From: CAYRMV01 sp964425255 | GTDB lineage: Bacteria > Bacteroidota > Bacteroidia > Flavobacteriales_D > Crocinitomicaceae | DNA: 6,776 nucleotides | NCBI GenBank assembly: GCA_964425255.1 | Contig: CAYRMV010000168.1 | Coordinates: forward strand, 1-6,776 | Reading direction: 5' to 3' | Translations under genes and position numbers: made by a program | Notes under the pieces: model-generated | Seen by the model: only the letters and a program-made list of their open reading frames with translations | Databases searched by the model: none | Told to the model about the DNA's origin: nothing | Shown: positions 1 to 5,783 of the stretch, piece after piece | How positions within the stretch are numbered: the first letter of the stretch is position 1 | Layout: each line of letters opens with the position of its first letter

Positions 1-80
1 TATTTTGCTGTAAAAGGATGTTTTATGAAGGAATGATGCGGGTGAAATCGGTAATAAAACCTAAATACAAAAGATAAAAA

Positions 81-1409
81 ATGAACAAAGTAATTTTATG
101 TTTAAGCGTCGTTCTACATTTTGGAACGACTTTGAAAGCTCAAATTTCGATTAGAGAAAATGATATTGTTGAAAAAGCAGTTTTCAAGCCAAAACAATTT
201 GACAGCCTTTCCAACATTTGTCAACAAAAGCATCCCGTTGAATACAAAAAATATATTGGATATAAGTTGTTTTATCTTCCAAGATCTAAAAATTACAAAT
301 CACAATATAGTTCCGACACAAAGGAAAGAGTTATTGATTTTTTGTTTACAAATGACACAAATCAGATTATTAAAAATGGAAAAATCCCTTTTGAAAATAT
401 TACACTAACTAAGTTATATGGCGATCCGAAATCATTGACAGGAGAAGCTTTGTTACAGTACAATGAAAAAAAGAAAAACTATGAAAACATAGATAAAGTA
501 TTGACCAACATTTATATGCCATATTTTTATTTTGAAAAAACTGACCAGACAGATGGAAAGATTTACGGAAAAATCGGCTCGCTTCCAGATAGTATTTATG
601 GTAAGTACTTTACAATTTTAGATATTCAAGGGAAAGAACCGTATGGCTCTAAAGAATACAAGAAATTAGAAGATGTTGATTTGAAAGAAGGAAGGGATTG
701 GCAATTAAATCTTAAAATTTATTTAAGGGATGAGTTAAATCAGGATACATTATATTGGGTTGTTGAACAAGCAAGATTCATTAATGATGCACCATTTTTC
801 CTAGTACCCTTTTATGAAAATCAGCGAGCCAAATATTTGAATAAAAATGTTGTTTTACGCTATAGTGATAGAACTAATACTAATCTACAAAATTTGATTG
901 ATGTCAATACTGGTGCTGTAATTAATATCAAATATGGTGAAGTTTGGACTTGTTCAGACGTAAGTTTTGTTGATTCTAAAGAGTCATATTCTTTAAGAGG
1001 GTACTTTTTCTTAAAAAATGGTGATAAAGAGGTCAAAGTTGATTTAGCAAGTGGACTGTTAAAGGAATATTTTATACTTGAATCAGAATATAAGCAACAA
1101 GAACTGGAAAAACAAAAAAAGGAAGAACAAAGACTCAAAGAACAACAAGAAAGAGAAAAGCAAGAGAAAGAGGCACTGGTTAAATTTAGAAACGACTGCA
1201 TTTCAAAATGGGGACAAAAAATGGGAAGCTACATTGCTGATGGAAAAGTTGTCTTAGGAATGAATAAAGAAATGTGTAAATCTGCCTGGGGACATCCAAT
1301 TGACATTAACAAAACGATTGTTCGTGGTTTAACTTCTGAACAATGGGTATATGGATGGGGAACTTATTTATATTTTGATAATGGCGTATTAAATGCAATT
1401 CAAAACTAA
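81..1409 (+). CDS. Secreted protein with coiled-coil linker and small C-terminal SmpA/OmlA-like domain
   Basis: The 442-residue product begins with a typical signal peptide (MNKVILCLSVVLHFGTTLKA, cleavage probably before Q21), so it should be exported to the periplasm or outer surface. Residues about 25-330 form a mixed alpha/beta region I do not recognise. Residues about 334-370 are a highly charged Gln/Glu/Lys coiled coil. The last 55 residues (about 388-442) form a compact unit with GKVVLGMNKEMCKSAWG, then EQWVYGWGTYLYFDNG. This pattern (G-x-t-x-x-x-v-x-x-x-W-G-x-P ... QWvY ... lyF-x-G) is seen in small SmpA/OmlA or BLIP-like domains of Bacteroidota exported proteins, which typically bind other proteins. 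I used the ATG at 81 because it gives the signal peptide; the upstream sequence is A-rich with no Shine-Dalgarno. It stands alone, followed by the inverted repeat at 1442-1524. The reading frame and export are secure; the role is unknown. Confidence 0.85.
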   Translation: MNKVILCLSVVLHFGTTLKAQISIRENDIVEKAVFKPKQFDSLSNICQQKHPVEYKKYIGYKLFYLPRSKNYKSQYSSDTKERVIDFLFTNDTNQIIKNGKIPFENITLTKLYGDPKSLTGEALLQYNEKKKNYENIDKVLTNIYMPYFYFEKTDQTDGKIYGKIGSLPDSIYGKYFTILDIQGKEPYGSKEYKKLEDVDLKEGRDWQLNLKIYLRDELNQDTLYWVVEQARFINDAPFFLVPFYENQRAKYLNKNVVLRYSDRTNTNLQNLIDVNTGAVINIKYGEVWTCSDVSFVDSKESYSLRGYFFLKNGDKEVKVDLASGLLKEYFILESEYKQQELEKQKKEEQRLKEQQEREKQEKEALVKFRNDCISKWGQKMGSYIADGKVVLGMNKEMCKSAWGHPIDINKTIVRGLTSEQWVYGWGTYLYFDNGVLNAIQN

Positions 1410-1441
1410 CAACAAAACAGTTCTACATATAAAAAACGAAG

Positions 1442-1524
1442 TACTGCTAACAACAATCAAGCGCAATCGGCAAACTTACACATGTGATAACCACCTAACG
1501 CCTATTAGCGGGATGTTATTGGTA
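1442..1524. repeat. Imperfect inverted repeat resembling an attC/cassette boundary
   Basis: The left arm 1442-1454 (TACTGCTAACAAC) pairs antiparallel with the right arm 1512-1524 (GATGTTATTGGTA): nine Watson-Crick pairs, two G-T wobbles and two mismatches over 13 positions. The 57-nt interior holds a smaller inverted repeat, CTAA(1495-1498)/TTAG(1505-1508), alternatively CGC/GCG at 1499-1501/1508-1510. An outer imperfect arm pair, an inner arm pair and a total of about 83 bp match the architecture of integron attC sites, and it lies just after a stop codon and before the next gene. The arms do not fit the strict RYYYAAC/GTTRRRY consensus and no integrase is visible, so the integron label is inference. 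It could instead be a mobile palindromic repeat or a weak terminator. Confidence 0.5.
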
Positions 1525-1601
1525 ATTTTAACGGACATTGCAATAAATGAACGACACACTTTGGGACAAATAAAATATTAAGAAGACAAAATTTTGCAAG
1601 A

Positions 1602-2141
1602 ATGGAATTTGACATAACACAACTTGACAAAAAAATATTAGTTCAGGCATTATTTGCTCATTCCGGACCACTTCATTTGGGACAAGCAGAATATGATTAT
1701 AGAAAAAAAATTGGCGACAATGTTGATGGCTTATCGGATGAAGAATGCGAAAAGATTTTGCTTGAGTTTAATCACTTTGATACAGGCGGACTAAGAATTC
1801 TTGACTATCATAAAGGAAAACCAATTAAGTTAGTTTTCTATAAGAATAAAAATGGTCGTGTTTTGGTGGACACAGGAAGTTATGATGCAAGAAATGGAAA
1901 GTATAGATTTTTTGAAGCCCTCTTGAATATTTTTTCAGTTGACGAAATTCTAATAACAAAAAAAGGTTACAAACATTATGAAATGACAGATTTGCCAGAG
2001 CATTTAGTAAGACCAAAAGAACAAGAAGAAATGTTCAAAAATATTTTGAAGAACACTATTGAGCAAAAAAATGAATATGGGAAATATTGGTCTATTGACG
2101 AAAATAAAGTTTCATATACACCACCATTTATGCAACTATGA
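1602..2141 (+). CDS. Hypothetical protein, first gene of a coupled pair
   Basis: The 179-residue product has no signal peptide or membrane segment and is probably cytoplasmic. I do not recognise a named family. Visible landmarks are an N-terminal helix (QLDKKILVQALFAHSGPLHLG), an acidic helix (LSDEECEKILLEF), then a strand-rich part with FDTGGLRILDYHKGKPIKLVF and YDARNGKYRFFEALLNIF. The arrangement 'AL-x-x-a-x-P-x-x-lG ... fDy-x-x-GkpiKv-x-F ... YdaRNG' recalls small uncharacterised bacterial proteins with a DY-x-x-GR-x-x-K core, but I cannot give a Pfam name. Its TGA overlaps the ATG of the next gene in ATGA (2138-2141), implying translational coupling and a joint function, for example a toxin/immunity or regulator/effector pair. 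There is no clear promoter; the inverted repeat ends 77 bases upstream. The gene call is firm, the function unknown. Confidence 0.82.
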   Translation: MEFDITQLDKKILVQALFAHSGPLHLGQAEYDYRKKIGDNVDGLSDEECEKILLEFNHFDTGGLRILDYHKGKPIKLVFYKNKNGRVLVDTGSYDARNGKYRFFEALLNIFSVDEILITKKGYKHYEMTDLPEHLVRPKEQEEMFKNILKNTIEQKNEYGKYWSIDENKVSYTPPFMQL

Positions 2142-3208
2142 GTAATTACAATTTTTATTATCCAAACAGATTTCGTGAAAAAACACGAAATTTTGACAAC
2201 TTGTTCAATGAGTGGAAATCCATTGAAAATGCTTGGGGAAGTGCTTTAAAACAAGAGCAAGTAATTGATAAGTATTTTGGTAAGGACCAACCTAATGAAA
2301 TAAAAAATTCCAAACTTTTCAGCATTTTAGAATATCGTAGATTTGAAAAGGCAGGCTCAAATATTTTTCATTTTAAAAAAGAATTGTTAGAGCTTTTAGA
2401 AAAAACAGATGTTTCTGATATACAAATTGGACAAATCAAATTTCCATTCAATAATTTTTATATTTCGCTTAGAGAACTTGGAAAACCATTGCCAACCAAT
2501 ATTTGTAAAGATGCGATAATTGATGGAGTTTACGTTTCATTTACGGACGACTCCAAAGAAGAACTGATCTATAAATACCATATCAGTTTCCATATATGCG
2601 GATACTCTGAAAGCAAAAAAGACGTTGAGTTCAAGTTAAATGTTCAAGACATTATGGAACTTCCTTCAGGTTTAACATTTACAAATGATACTGCAACAAT
2701 CACAGATGCAATTGCAGAAGTTCATAAAATAATGACTGACACTCTTGAAAGTAAAACAAGAGACCAAAAAGAGATTGAAAGGGAAATTAACTTCCAACTT
2801 GAAGAGTATAAACATTTAAAAGACAACCTGAACTTAATGGTTAATTGTCTTCTTTATCTCTCGTCTGACAAGCCCGACATTGAAATCAAATTTGCAGACG
2901 GGTTGCCCGTTAATATTAAAATCAAAATAGAAAAGGCGAACACAAAACATAGGAGAGAATTAGCTGAAAGTGAAGCGAAAAAATTTGGTTACTCAAAAAT
3001 TAAACTTGTTGGCAATTCTTTTACAAAAATATCTTCAAAGAATAATACAAACACAAATGAAGTTGCTCCCCATTGGAGAAGGGGACATTGGAGAAATCAA
3101 CCATTTGGGAAAGAACTAACAGAAACAAAAATTATCTGGATAAAACCGACAATAGTTAATAAAGAAAAAGGTGAACCAACAAAAGGACACATTTACACAA
3201 CAGAATGA
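2138..3208 (+). CDS. Hypothetical protein with PHWRRGHWR C-terminal motif (AcrVA2-like?)
   Basis: The 356-residue product appears cytoplasmic and starts at the ATG inside the ATGA overlap with the preceding gene. The N-terminal half (about 1-190) is mixed alpha/beta. A long charged helix (about 200-240, DQKEIEREINFQLEEYKHL) leads into NLMVNCLLYLSSDKPDIEIKF. The C-terminus holds PHWRRGHWRNQPFG (residues 311-324) followed by KIIWIKPTIVNKEKG and GHIY. The sequence P-H-x-R-R-x-H-W, followed about 15 residues later by a W-I-x-P-x-x-V-N strand and preceded by an 'LLYL-s-s-x-x-x-D-i' helix, is a combination I associate with AcrVA2-like proteins. AcrVA2 is a Cas12a inhibitor with many distant homologues of unknown role in bacteria. 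This is recall of motifs, not a search result. No Cas12a or other CRISPR gene is in the window, so an anti-CRISPR role should not be assumed. Confidence 0.8.
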   Translation: MSNYNFYYPNRFREKTRNFDNLFNEWKSIENAWGSALKQEQVIDKYFGKDQPNEIKNSKLFSILEYRRFEKAGSNIFHFKKELLELLEKTDVSDIQIGQIKFPFNNFYISLRELGKPLPTNICKDAIIDGVYVSFTDDSKEELIYKYHISFHICGYSESKKDVEFKLNVQDIMELPSGLTFTNDTATITDAIAEVHKIMTDTLESKTRDQKEIEREINFQLEEYKHLKDNLNLMVNCLLYLSSDKPDIEIKFADGLPVNIKIKIEKANTKHRRELAESEAKKFGYSKIKLVGNSFTKISSKNNTNTNEVAPHWRRGHWRNQPFGKELTETKIIWIKPTIVNKEKGEPTKGHIYTTE

Positions 3209-3212
3209 AAAG

Positions 3213-3232
3213 AAAAACTACCGCCAACAAGG
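3213..3232 (+). repeat. Cassette-boundary-like left arm lacking its right arm
   Basis: Five bases after the stop codon of the 2138-3208 gene lies AAAAACTACCGCCAACAAGG. Its core TACCGCCAACA aligns without gaps to TACTGCTAACA in the left arm of the inverted repeat at 1442-1524, differing at two positions. No matching right arm (expected to resemble TGTTGGCGGTA) occurs downstream; instead dispersed repeat copy A begins at 3234. The simplest reading is that the right half was replaced or pushed away when the repeat arrived. Confidence 0.45.
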
Positions 3233-3233
3233 T

Positions 3234-3286
3234 TTCCTATGAATAGCACTTATTTCTCATCAACAATTAATCTAAAAGAAATCAAC
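3234..3286 (+). repeat. Dispersed direct repeat, copy A
   Basis: Positions 3234-3286 match 6724-6776 without gaps, with 5 mismatches in 53 bp (about 91% identity) at a constant offset of 3490 bp and in the same orientation. The last 25 positions are identical. Both copies begin with TTCCTATGAA and the sequences to their left are unrelated, so 3234/6724 is a true left boundary. The right end is unknown. Both copies keep an ATG and an open frame, but four of the five differences would change an amino acid, which argues against selection on a protein. The unit could be the end of an insertion sequence, a miniature element or another interspersed repeat. Confidence 0.75.
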
Positions 3287-3604
3287 AATTTACCTTGTCA
3301 ACTGGAGCCTGCCCGCCCGGCGAGGGCAATAGGGGTTTTTGTAAACCTGATTTTTGGATTGATTTACTTTTGGTTACGATGCGATTTACTCATGTCTCCT
3401 GTTTTAATGCACGGATGCACTACAAAAGAGGGGCTGAATTTTAGCGATATTTATTGTTTTTTTAACGAGATTTTATCCAAACTATTTTTCAATTTCAGCT
3501 ATTGAAGCTAGCTCAAAATGCTCAGGCCAATTTGCTACAAACCCGATAACGGGTGTAACCATGCACAATTTAGAAGTGGATTAAATTCTGTAAAAATCTT
3601 TGTT

Positions 3605-3612
3605 TATATTTG
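3605..3612 (+). promoter_or_regulatory. Bacteroidota -7 box TATATTTG upstream of the kinase-like gene
   Basis: TATATTTG fits the TAnnTTTG consensus exactly. It ends only three bases before the ATG at 3616, so transcription would start at or just inside the start codon. I see no good -33 TTTG at the usual 19-21 bp spacing; the nearest candidate is a poor TTCTG at 3586-3590. The small hairpin at 3541-3554 lies upstream and could be an operator. Confidence 0.5.
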
Positions 3613-3615
3613 TAA

Positions 3616-4254
3616 ATGTTAAATCATTTGAAAGATGAAATATACAATGTCCTTTCAGGAACGAGCGAAGTTAGCCTTGGAACAACTATCCAAGCAATCA
3701 CCAGTTACCTTAACAATGGCCAAAAAGCAAGCCCAACTCTTGAAAACGAGAAGCATCTCAAAAAACAAGAAGCAGAGAAGCTAGCAACTTACATTTCTAA
3801 ACACAACCTTTGGATAAATGATTTAGATTTTTCTCAATATGTCAGTGAAGGTGCCGAACAAAAAGTATACTTAAAAGACAGTGAACATGTTTTGAAATTA
3901 AACGATAGTATTTACTACAGTTCATGGAAAGATTACTTTTATAACTTATTGCTTCACAATTATTTTTTTCCCGACACAGCATACGAACTTATTGGTTTTA
4001 CCAAAGATGAAGATGTTTTATACGCCATAGTCAAACAAAATTATGTCATTGTAACATCTAATACCAATCTTGAAAATGTAAAAACTTTTCTAACCTTGAA
4101 TGGATTTGAGAATGTACGAAATAATGACTACCAAAATTCAGAATTAGGAATTATATTAGAGGACCTACACGACGAAAATGTCCTTACCAGAAATGAGATA
4201 CTCTATTTTATTGATACGGTATTTTACTTAACAGACAATTTCTGGAAAATTTAA
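3616..4254 (+). CDS. Minimal kinase-like protein (polyvalent-protein kinase family)
   Basis: The 212-residue product has a helical N-terminal part (1-62) followed by what looks like a shortened protein-kinase fold. Visible landmarks are E78-G79-A80 in a glycine-loop position (SEGAEQKVYL), K94 in VLKL as the candidate ATP-binding lysine, VKQ at 139-141 as hinge, D183-L184-H185-x-x-N188 (EDLHDENVL) as catalytic loop, and D200 in YFID as the metal-binding aspartate. This order and the D-L-H-x-x-N form match the small 'kinase of polyvalent proteins' family, carried on phages and conjugative elements and common in Bacteroidota. The protein is shorter than a classical kinase and seems to lack most of the C-lobe after D200. 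The ATG at 3616 is the only Met codon; a TTG at 3628 is an alternative. It lies alone between the repeat-rich gap and the palindromic stretch after 4254. The substrate is unknown. A broken copy of residues about 37-62 occurs at 5854-5912. Confidence 0.75.
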   Translation: MLNHLKDEIYNVLSGTSEVSLGTTIQAITSYLNNGQKASPTLENEKHLKKQEAEKLATYISKHNLWINDLDFSQYVSEGAEQKVYLKDSEHVLKLNDSIYYSSWKDYFYNLLLHNYFFPDTAYELIGFTKDEDVLYAIVKQNYVIVTSNTNLENVKTFLTLNGFENVRNNDYQNSELGIILEDLHDENVLTRNEILYFIDTVFYLTDNFWKI

Positions 4255-4327
4255 AAAAACTTCAAACACACATTTAGCGTCATGCGGGGTGACTTACTAA
4301 CATTCAAGTTCAGTTTTCTTATTGGGC

Positions 4328-4399
4328 TTTAGCACAAGTTGGACAGTTCTTACTTAGTGGCTGCTTCACGAAGTACTTCTGTAGATCGTTCGTGCTAAA
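4328..4399. repeat. 72-bp inverted repeat with an internal palindrome
   Basis: TTTAGCAC (4328-4335) and GTGCTAAA (4392-4399) form a perfect 8-bp stem. Inside is a perfect 10-bp palindrome GAAGTACTTC (4370-4379). Long-range outer arms enclosing smaller palindromes resemble the folded-strand layout of the inverted repeat at 1442-1524, but the arm sequences are different. Upstream, ATGCGGGGTGA (4282-4292) resembles ATGCGGGTGA near the window start (35-44). This could be a second class of cassette boundary, a mobile palindrome or an attenuator; no gene is seen in 4255-4486. Confidence 0.5.
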
Positions 4400-4468
4400 A
4401 ATCACAATCTTCTTCAACCGCCAAAACCCTTCACATACAATAAATCACACCATCATTCGTTCACAAGT

Positions 4469-4478
4469 TATTCGAATA
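4469..4478. promoter_or_regulatory. 10-bp perfect palindrome just upstream of the lipoprotein start
   Basis: TATTCGAATA is a perfect palindrome ending eight bases before the ATG at 4487. Its position would suit an operator or the loop-proximal part of a leader. There is no other support, and short AT-rich palindromes arise by chance. Confidence 0.25.
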
Positions 4479-4486
4479 GTATCAGC

Positions 4487-4783
4487 ATGAGAAAAGTTTT
4501 GTTTTTAATTTTAGTTAACGTTGTTTTCGTTTGGTCTTGTCAAAAAAATACTTGCTCCAATTCGGTAAAAGCAAAGTTTGTTGACGCTACGGGCACGGAT
4601 GGATGCGGAATGGTGATCGAATTAGATAATGGTAAATACATTGAACCAAAAAATTTGGATGAATTCAAAATAGAACCCAAGGATGGCGAAAAAATATGGG
4701 TATCTTATCATGCAGCTCAGAGTGGAGGAACGGTATGTATGATTGGAGATGTTGTTATCATTGACTGTATTTCTAAGAGATGA
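4487..4783 (+). CDS. Small putative lipoprotein, function unknown
   Basis: The 98-residue product starts with a short charged end and a hydrophobic stretch (MRKVLFLILVNVVFVWS), then C18 followed by QKNTC. This fits a lipoprotein signal with a relaxed lipobox (V-W-S-C), as is usual in Bacteroidota, so the mature protein would be lipid-anchored at C18. The mature part is about 80 residues: AKFVDATGTDGCGMVIELDNGKYIEP then KIEPKDGEKIWVSYH and CMIGDVVIIDCISKR. It is strand-rich and has cysteines at 23, 40, 84 and 94, which could form two disulfides. Small Bacteroidota lipoproteins with a 'TG-x-DGCGw-x-i-x-L-x-nG ... L-x-P' core and a 'G-x-x-v-x-i-x-Y' strand are familiar, but I know of no assigned role. 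It is a single gene, with a hairpin pair after its stop (4846-4893). Confidence 0.8.
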   Translation: MRKVLFLILVNVVFVWSCQKNTCSNSVKAKFVDATGTDGCGMVIELDNGKYIEPKNLDEFKIEPKDGEKIWVSYHAAQSGGTVCMIGDVVIIDCISKR

Positions 4784-4845
4784 CAAGAACATTTTACAGA
4801 TGAAAGTTTGAAAAAATCTAATAGACATTATATTTATAAACTTAA

Positions 4846-4893
4846 TTTAACAGCAAGTGCAGTGTGCTTGGTTGAAAGATTTTACATCTTTTT
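4846..4893 (+). terminator. Overlapping hairpins between the lipoprotein gene and the Fic module
   Basis: Hairpin 1 pairs 4846-4851 with 4871-4876 and 4854-4860 with 4864-4870: 13 base pairs including three G-T wobbles, a two-base bulge at 4852-4853 and a three-base loop. Hairpin 2 pairs AAAGAT (4875-4880) with ATCTTT (4886-4891) and runs into TTTTT at 4889-4893. Their stems share 4875-4876, so they partly exclude each other. Hairpin 2 with its short T run is a weak intrinsic terminator for the lipoprotein transcript, separating it from the promoter box at 4931. Confidence 0.45.
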
Positions 4894-4930
4894 ATATCGA
4901 TAGAAACAAGTGATTTGAACTAAAATTTTG

Positions 4931-4938
4931 TAAATTTG
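4931..4938 (+). promoter_or_regulatory. Bacteroidota -7 box TAAATTTG upstream of the Fic antitoxin
   Basis: TAAATTTG matches TAnnTTTG exactly and ends 22 bases before the ATG at 4961, leaving room for a normal short leader. A TTTG at 4914-4917 lies upstream but with only 13 bp spacing, shorter than the usual 19-21, so no standard -33 element is claimed. This is the likely promoter of the antitoxin-Fic operon. Confidence 0.55.
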
Positions 4939-4960
4939 AAAAGGAATAAAACGGAAAAAT

Positions 4961-5182
4961 ATGTTCAACACGATAGAAATAGACAGAAGCAATTTGACAA
5001 TAATGGGGGTTAAGTTTTCGGACTTGAATACCTTAGAAAGTACTGCTAATGCCTTGGGAAGTAATATGTTTGAAGGGTTTAAGCCAACGCCAAAAGGGAT
5101 TGAAATCATTAGGGACTATGTGATAGGAAAGATATCACTAATAGAACTTGTGGCATTTGCCAAACAAAAAGCCTATGTATAA
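4961..5182 (+). CDS. Fic antitoxin (VbhA-like, class I)
   Basis: The 73-residue product carries the antitoxin inhibitory motif [S/T]xxxE[G/N] as S34-N-M-F-E38-G39, followed by the typical C-terminal helix pair (PKGIEIIRDYVIGKISLIELVAFAKQ). In class I Fic systems such as VbhA/VbhT, the Glu of this motif reaches into the Fic active site and displaces the ATP gamma-phosphate, blocking AMP transfer. The last eight bases overlap the Fic start codon region, so the antitoxin is made first and coupled to the toxin, as usual for these pairs. The ATG at 4961 sits well behind the promoter box at 4931-4938. An in-frame ATG at 5003 (M15) would give 59 residues, close to VbhA length, and is a possible alternative start. 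Confidence 0.87.
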   Translation: MFNTIEIDRSNLTIMGVKFSDLNTLESTANALGSNMFEGFKPTPKGIEIIRDYVIGKISLIELVAFAKQKAYV

Positions 5183-5783
5183 TTCCTACAAATATTTAGA
5201 TCCTGACTTCACTTACATAGACTCAGAGACGGGAATTTTACGGAATTTACAAGATGTAACCGATCCCGATGTATTACTATTTGTTGAGAGTGGTGCCGTA
5301 ACAAAACGACTTCAAGAACTTTACGAAAACCCTGTGAAAATAAATGGGATTGATAGCCTTTTTGAAATTCATAGATATTTATTTCGAGACATTTACGTTT
5401 GGGCTGGTAAAATACGAACTGTAGAAATTAGCAAAGACGGTAAGCAATTCTTTCCTACTTCTCATTTTGATAATGCTTTCAGATACATTGACCAATTAAT
5501 TATTGAGTTCAAGGAAATTCCGAAAAACAACAAAAAACTTCTTGTCGAGAAATTGGTAGAAATTTTAGATAACGTAAACTATTTACACCCATTCAGAGAA
5601 GGAAACGGACGAGCACAAAGAGAGTTTTTAAGACTGTTAGCATTAGAAAAGGGCTTGAAACTGAATCTCAACCCACCAGACAATTTAAGTGTTTACGAAC
5701 GATATATGAAAGGAACAATTGAAAGTGACGTTAAGACATTGACAGAATTGATTTTTGAACTGATTGATTCTAATAATAAATAG
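5175..5783 (+). CDS. fic: Fic family protein adenylyltransferase (class I toxin)
   Basis: From the ATG at 5175 the product has 202 residues, the usual size of a stand-alone Fic toxin. The catalytic motif is complete: H138-P-F-R-E142-G-N-G-R146-A-Q-R149, fitting HPFx[D/E]GNGRxxR, so AMP transfer to a target hydroxyl is expected, with H138 as base and E142 for metal. Earlier landmarks are LFEIHRYLFRDIYVWAGKIR (62-81) and the flap segment KDGKQFFPTSHF (87-98) that positions the target. An open frame extends upstream to a TTG at 5148, but the ATG gives the normal N-terminus (MYNSYKYLDP) and the tight overlap with the antitoxin. Unchecked, relatives modify targets such as DNA gyrase and topoisomerase IV; the target here is unknown. 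There is no N-terminal inhibitory helix in the protein itself, consistent with control by the separate antitoxin. Confidence 0.93.
   Translation: MYNSYKYLDPDFTYIDSETGILRNLQDVTDPDVLLFVESGAVTKRLQELYENPVKINGIDSLFEIHRYLFRDIYVWAGKIRTVEISKDGKQFFPTSHFDNAFRYIDQLIIEFKEIPKNNKKLLVEKLVEILDNVNYLHPFREGNGRAQREFLRLLALEKGLKLNLNPPDNLSVYERYMKGTIESDVKTLTELIFELIDSNNK

Larger units (their letters stand above)
3209..3615. other. 407-bp stretch without a convincing gene: boundary arm, repeat copy A, hairpins, promoter
   Basis: From left to right it holds the cassette-boundary arm at 3213-3232, the start of dispersed repeat copy A at 3234, and a GC-rich hairpin at 3310-3328 (TGCCC/GGGCA arms, loop GCCCGGCGA) that stands out from the AT-rich surroundings. 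That hairpin is followed by TAGGGGTTTTT, so it could act as a terminator. Further on are a small perfect hairpin at 3541-3554 (ACCCG-ATAA-CGGGT) and the promoter box at 3605-3612. An open frame at 3239-3505 is not considered a real gene. How far copy A extends to the right cannot be told from this window, because copy B runs off the end after 53 bp. Confidence 0.6.

Noticed and set aside
860..1201. 113-residue minus-strand frame rich in Ser, Cys and Leu
   Set aside because: It is the reverse of the Glu/Gln/Lys-rich coiled-coil coding region; the odd composition is explained by that shadow.
1393..1581. 62-residue open frame after the secreted-protein gene
   Set aside because: It begins inside the upstream gene and reads straight through the attC-like inverted repeat; such frames are by-products of the repeat.
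1560..1596. Promoter-like TTTG (1560-1563) and AAATTTTG (1589-1596) ahead of the 1602 gene
   Set aside because: The -7 candidate lacks the leading T, the spacing is 25 bp instead of 19-21, and it would place the RNA start at the start codon.
2138..3208. Calling the locus an anti-CRISPR operon
   Set aside because: Only a C-terminal motif supports AcrVA2 kinship; such motifs occur in many proteins of unknown role and no Cas gene is present in the window.
3239..3505. 88-residue open frame beginning MNSTYFSSTINLKEIN within repeat copy A
   Set aside because: The frame is shared by copy B, but four of the five differences between copies change the amino acid, the translation is low in charged residues with no recognisable domain, and it spans the GC-rich hairpin. 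More likely repeat sequence than a gene.
5148..5174. TTG start giving nine extra residues on Fic
   Set aside because: The ATG at 5175 gives the normal Fic N-terminus and the usual small overlap with the antitoxin.
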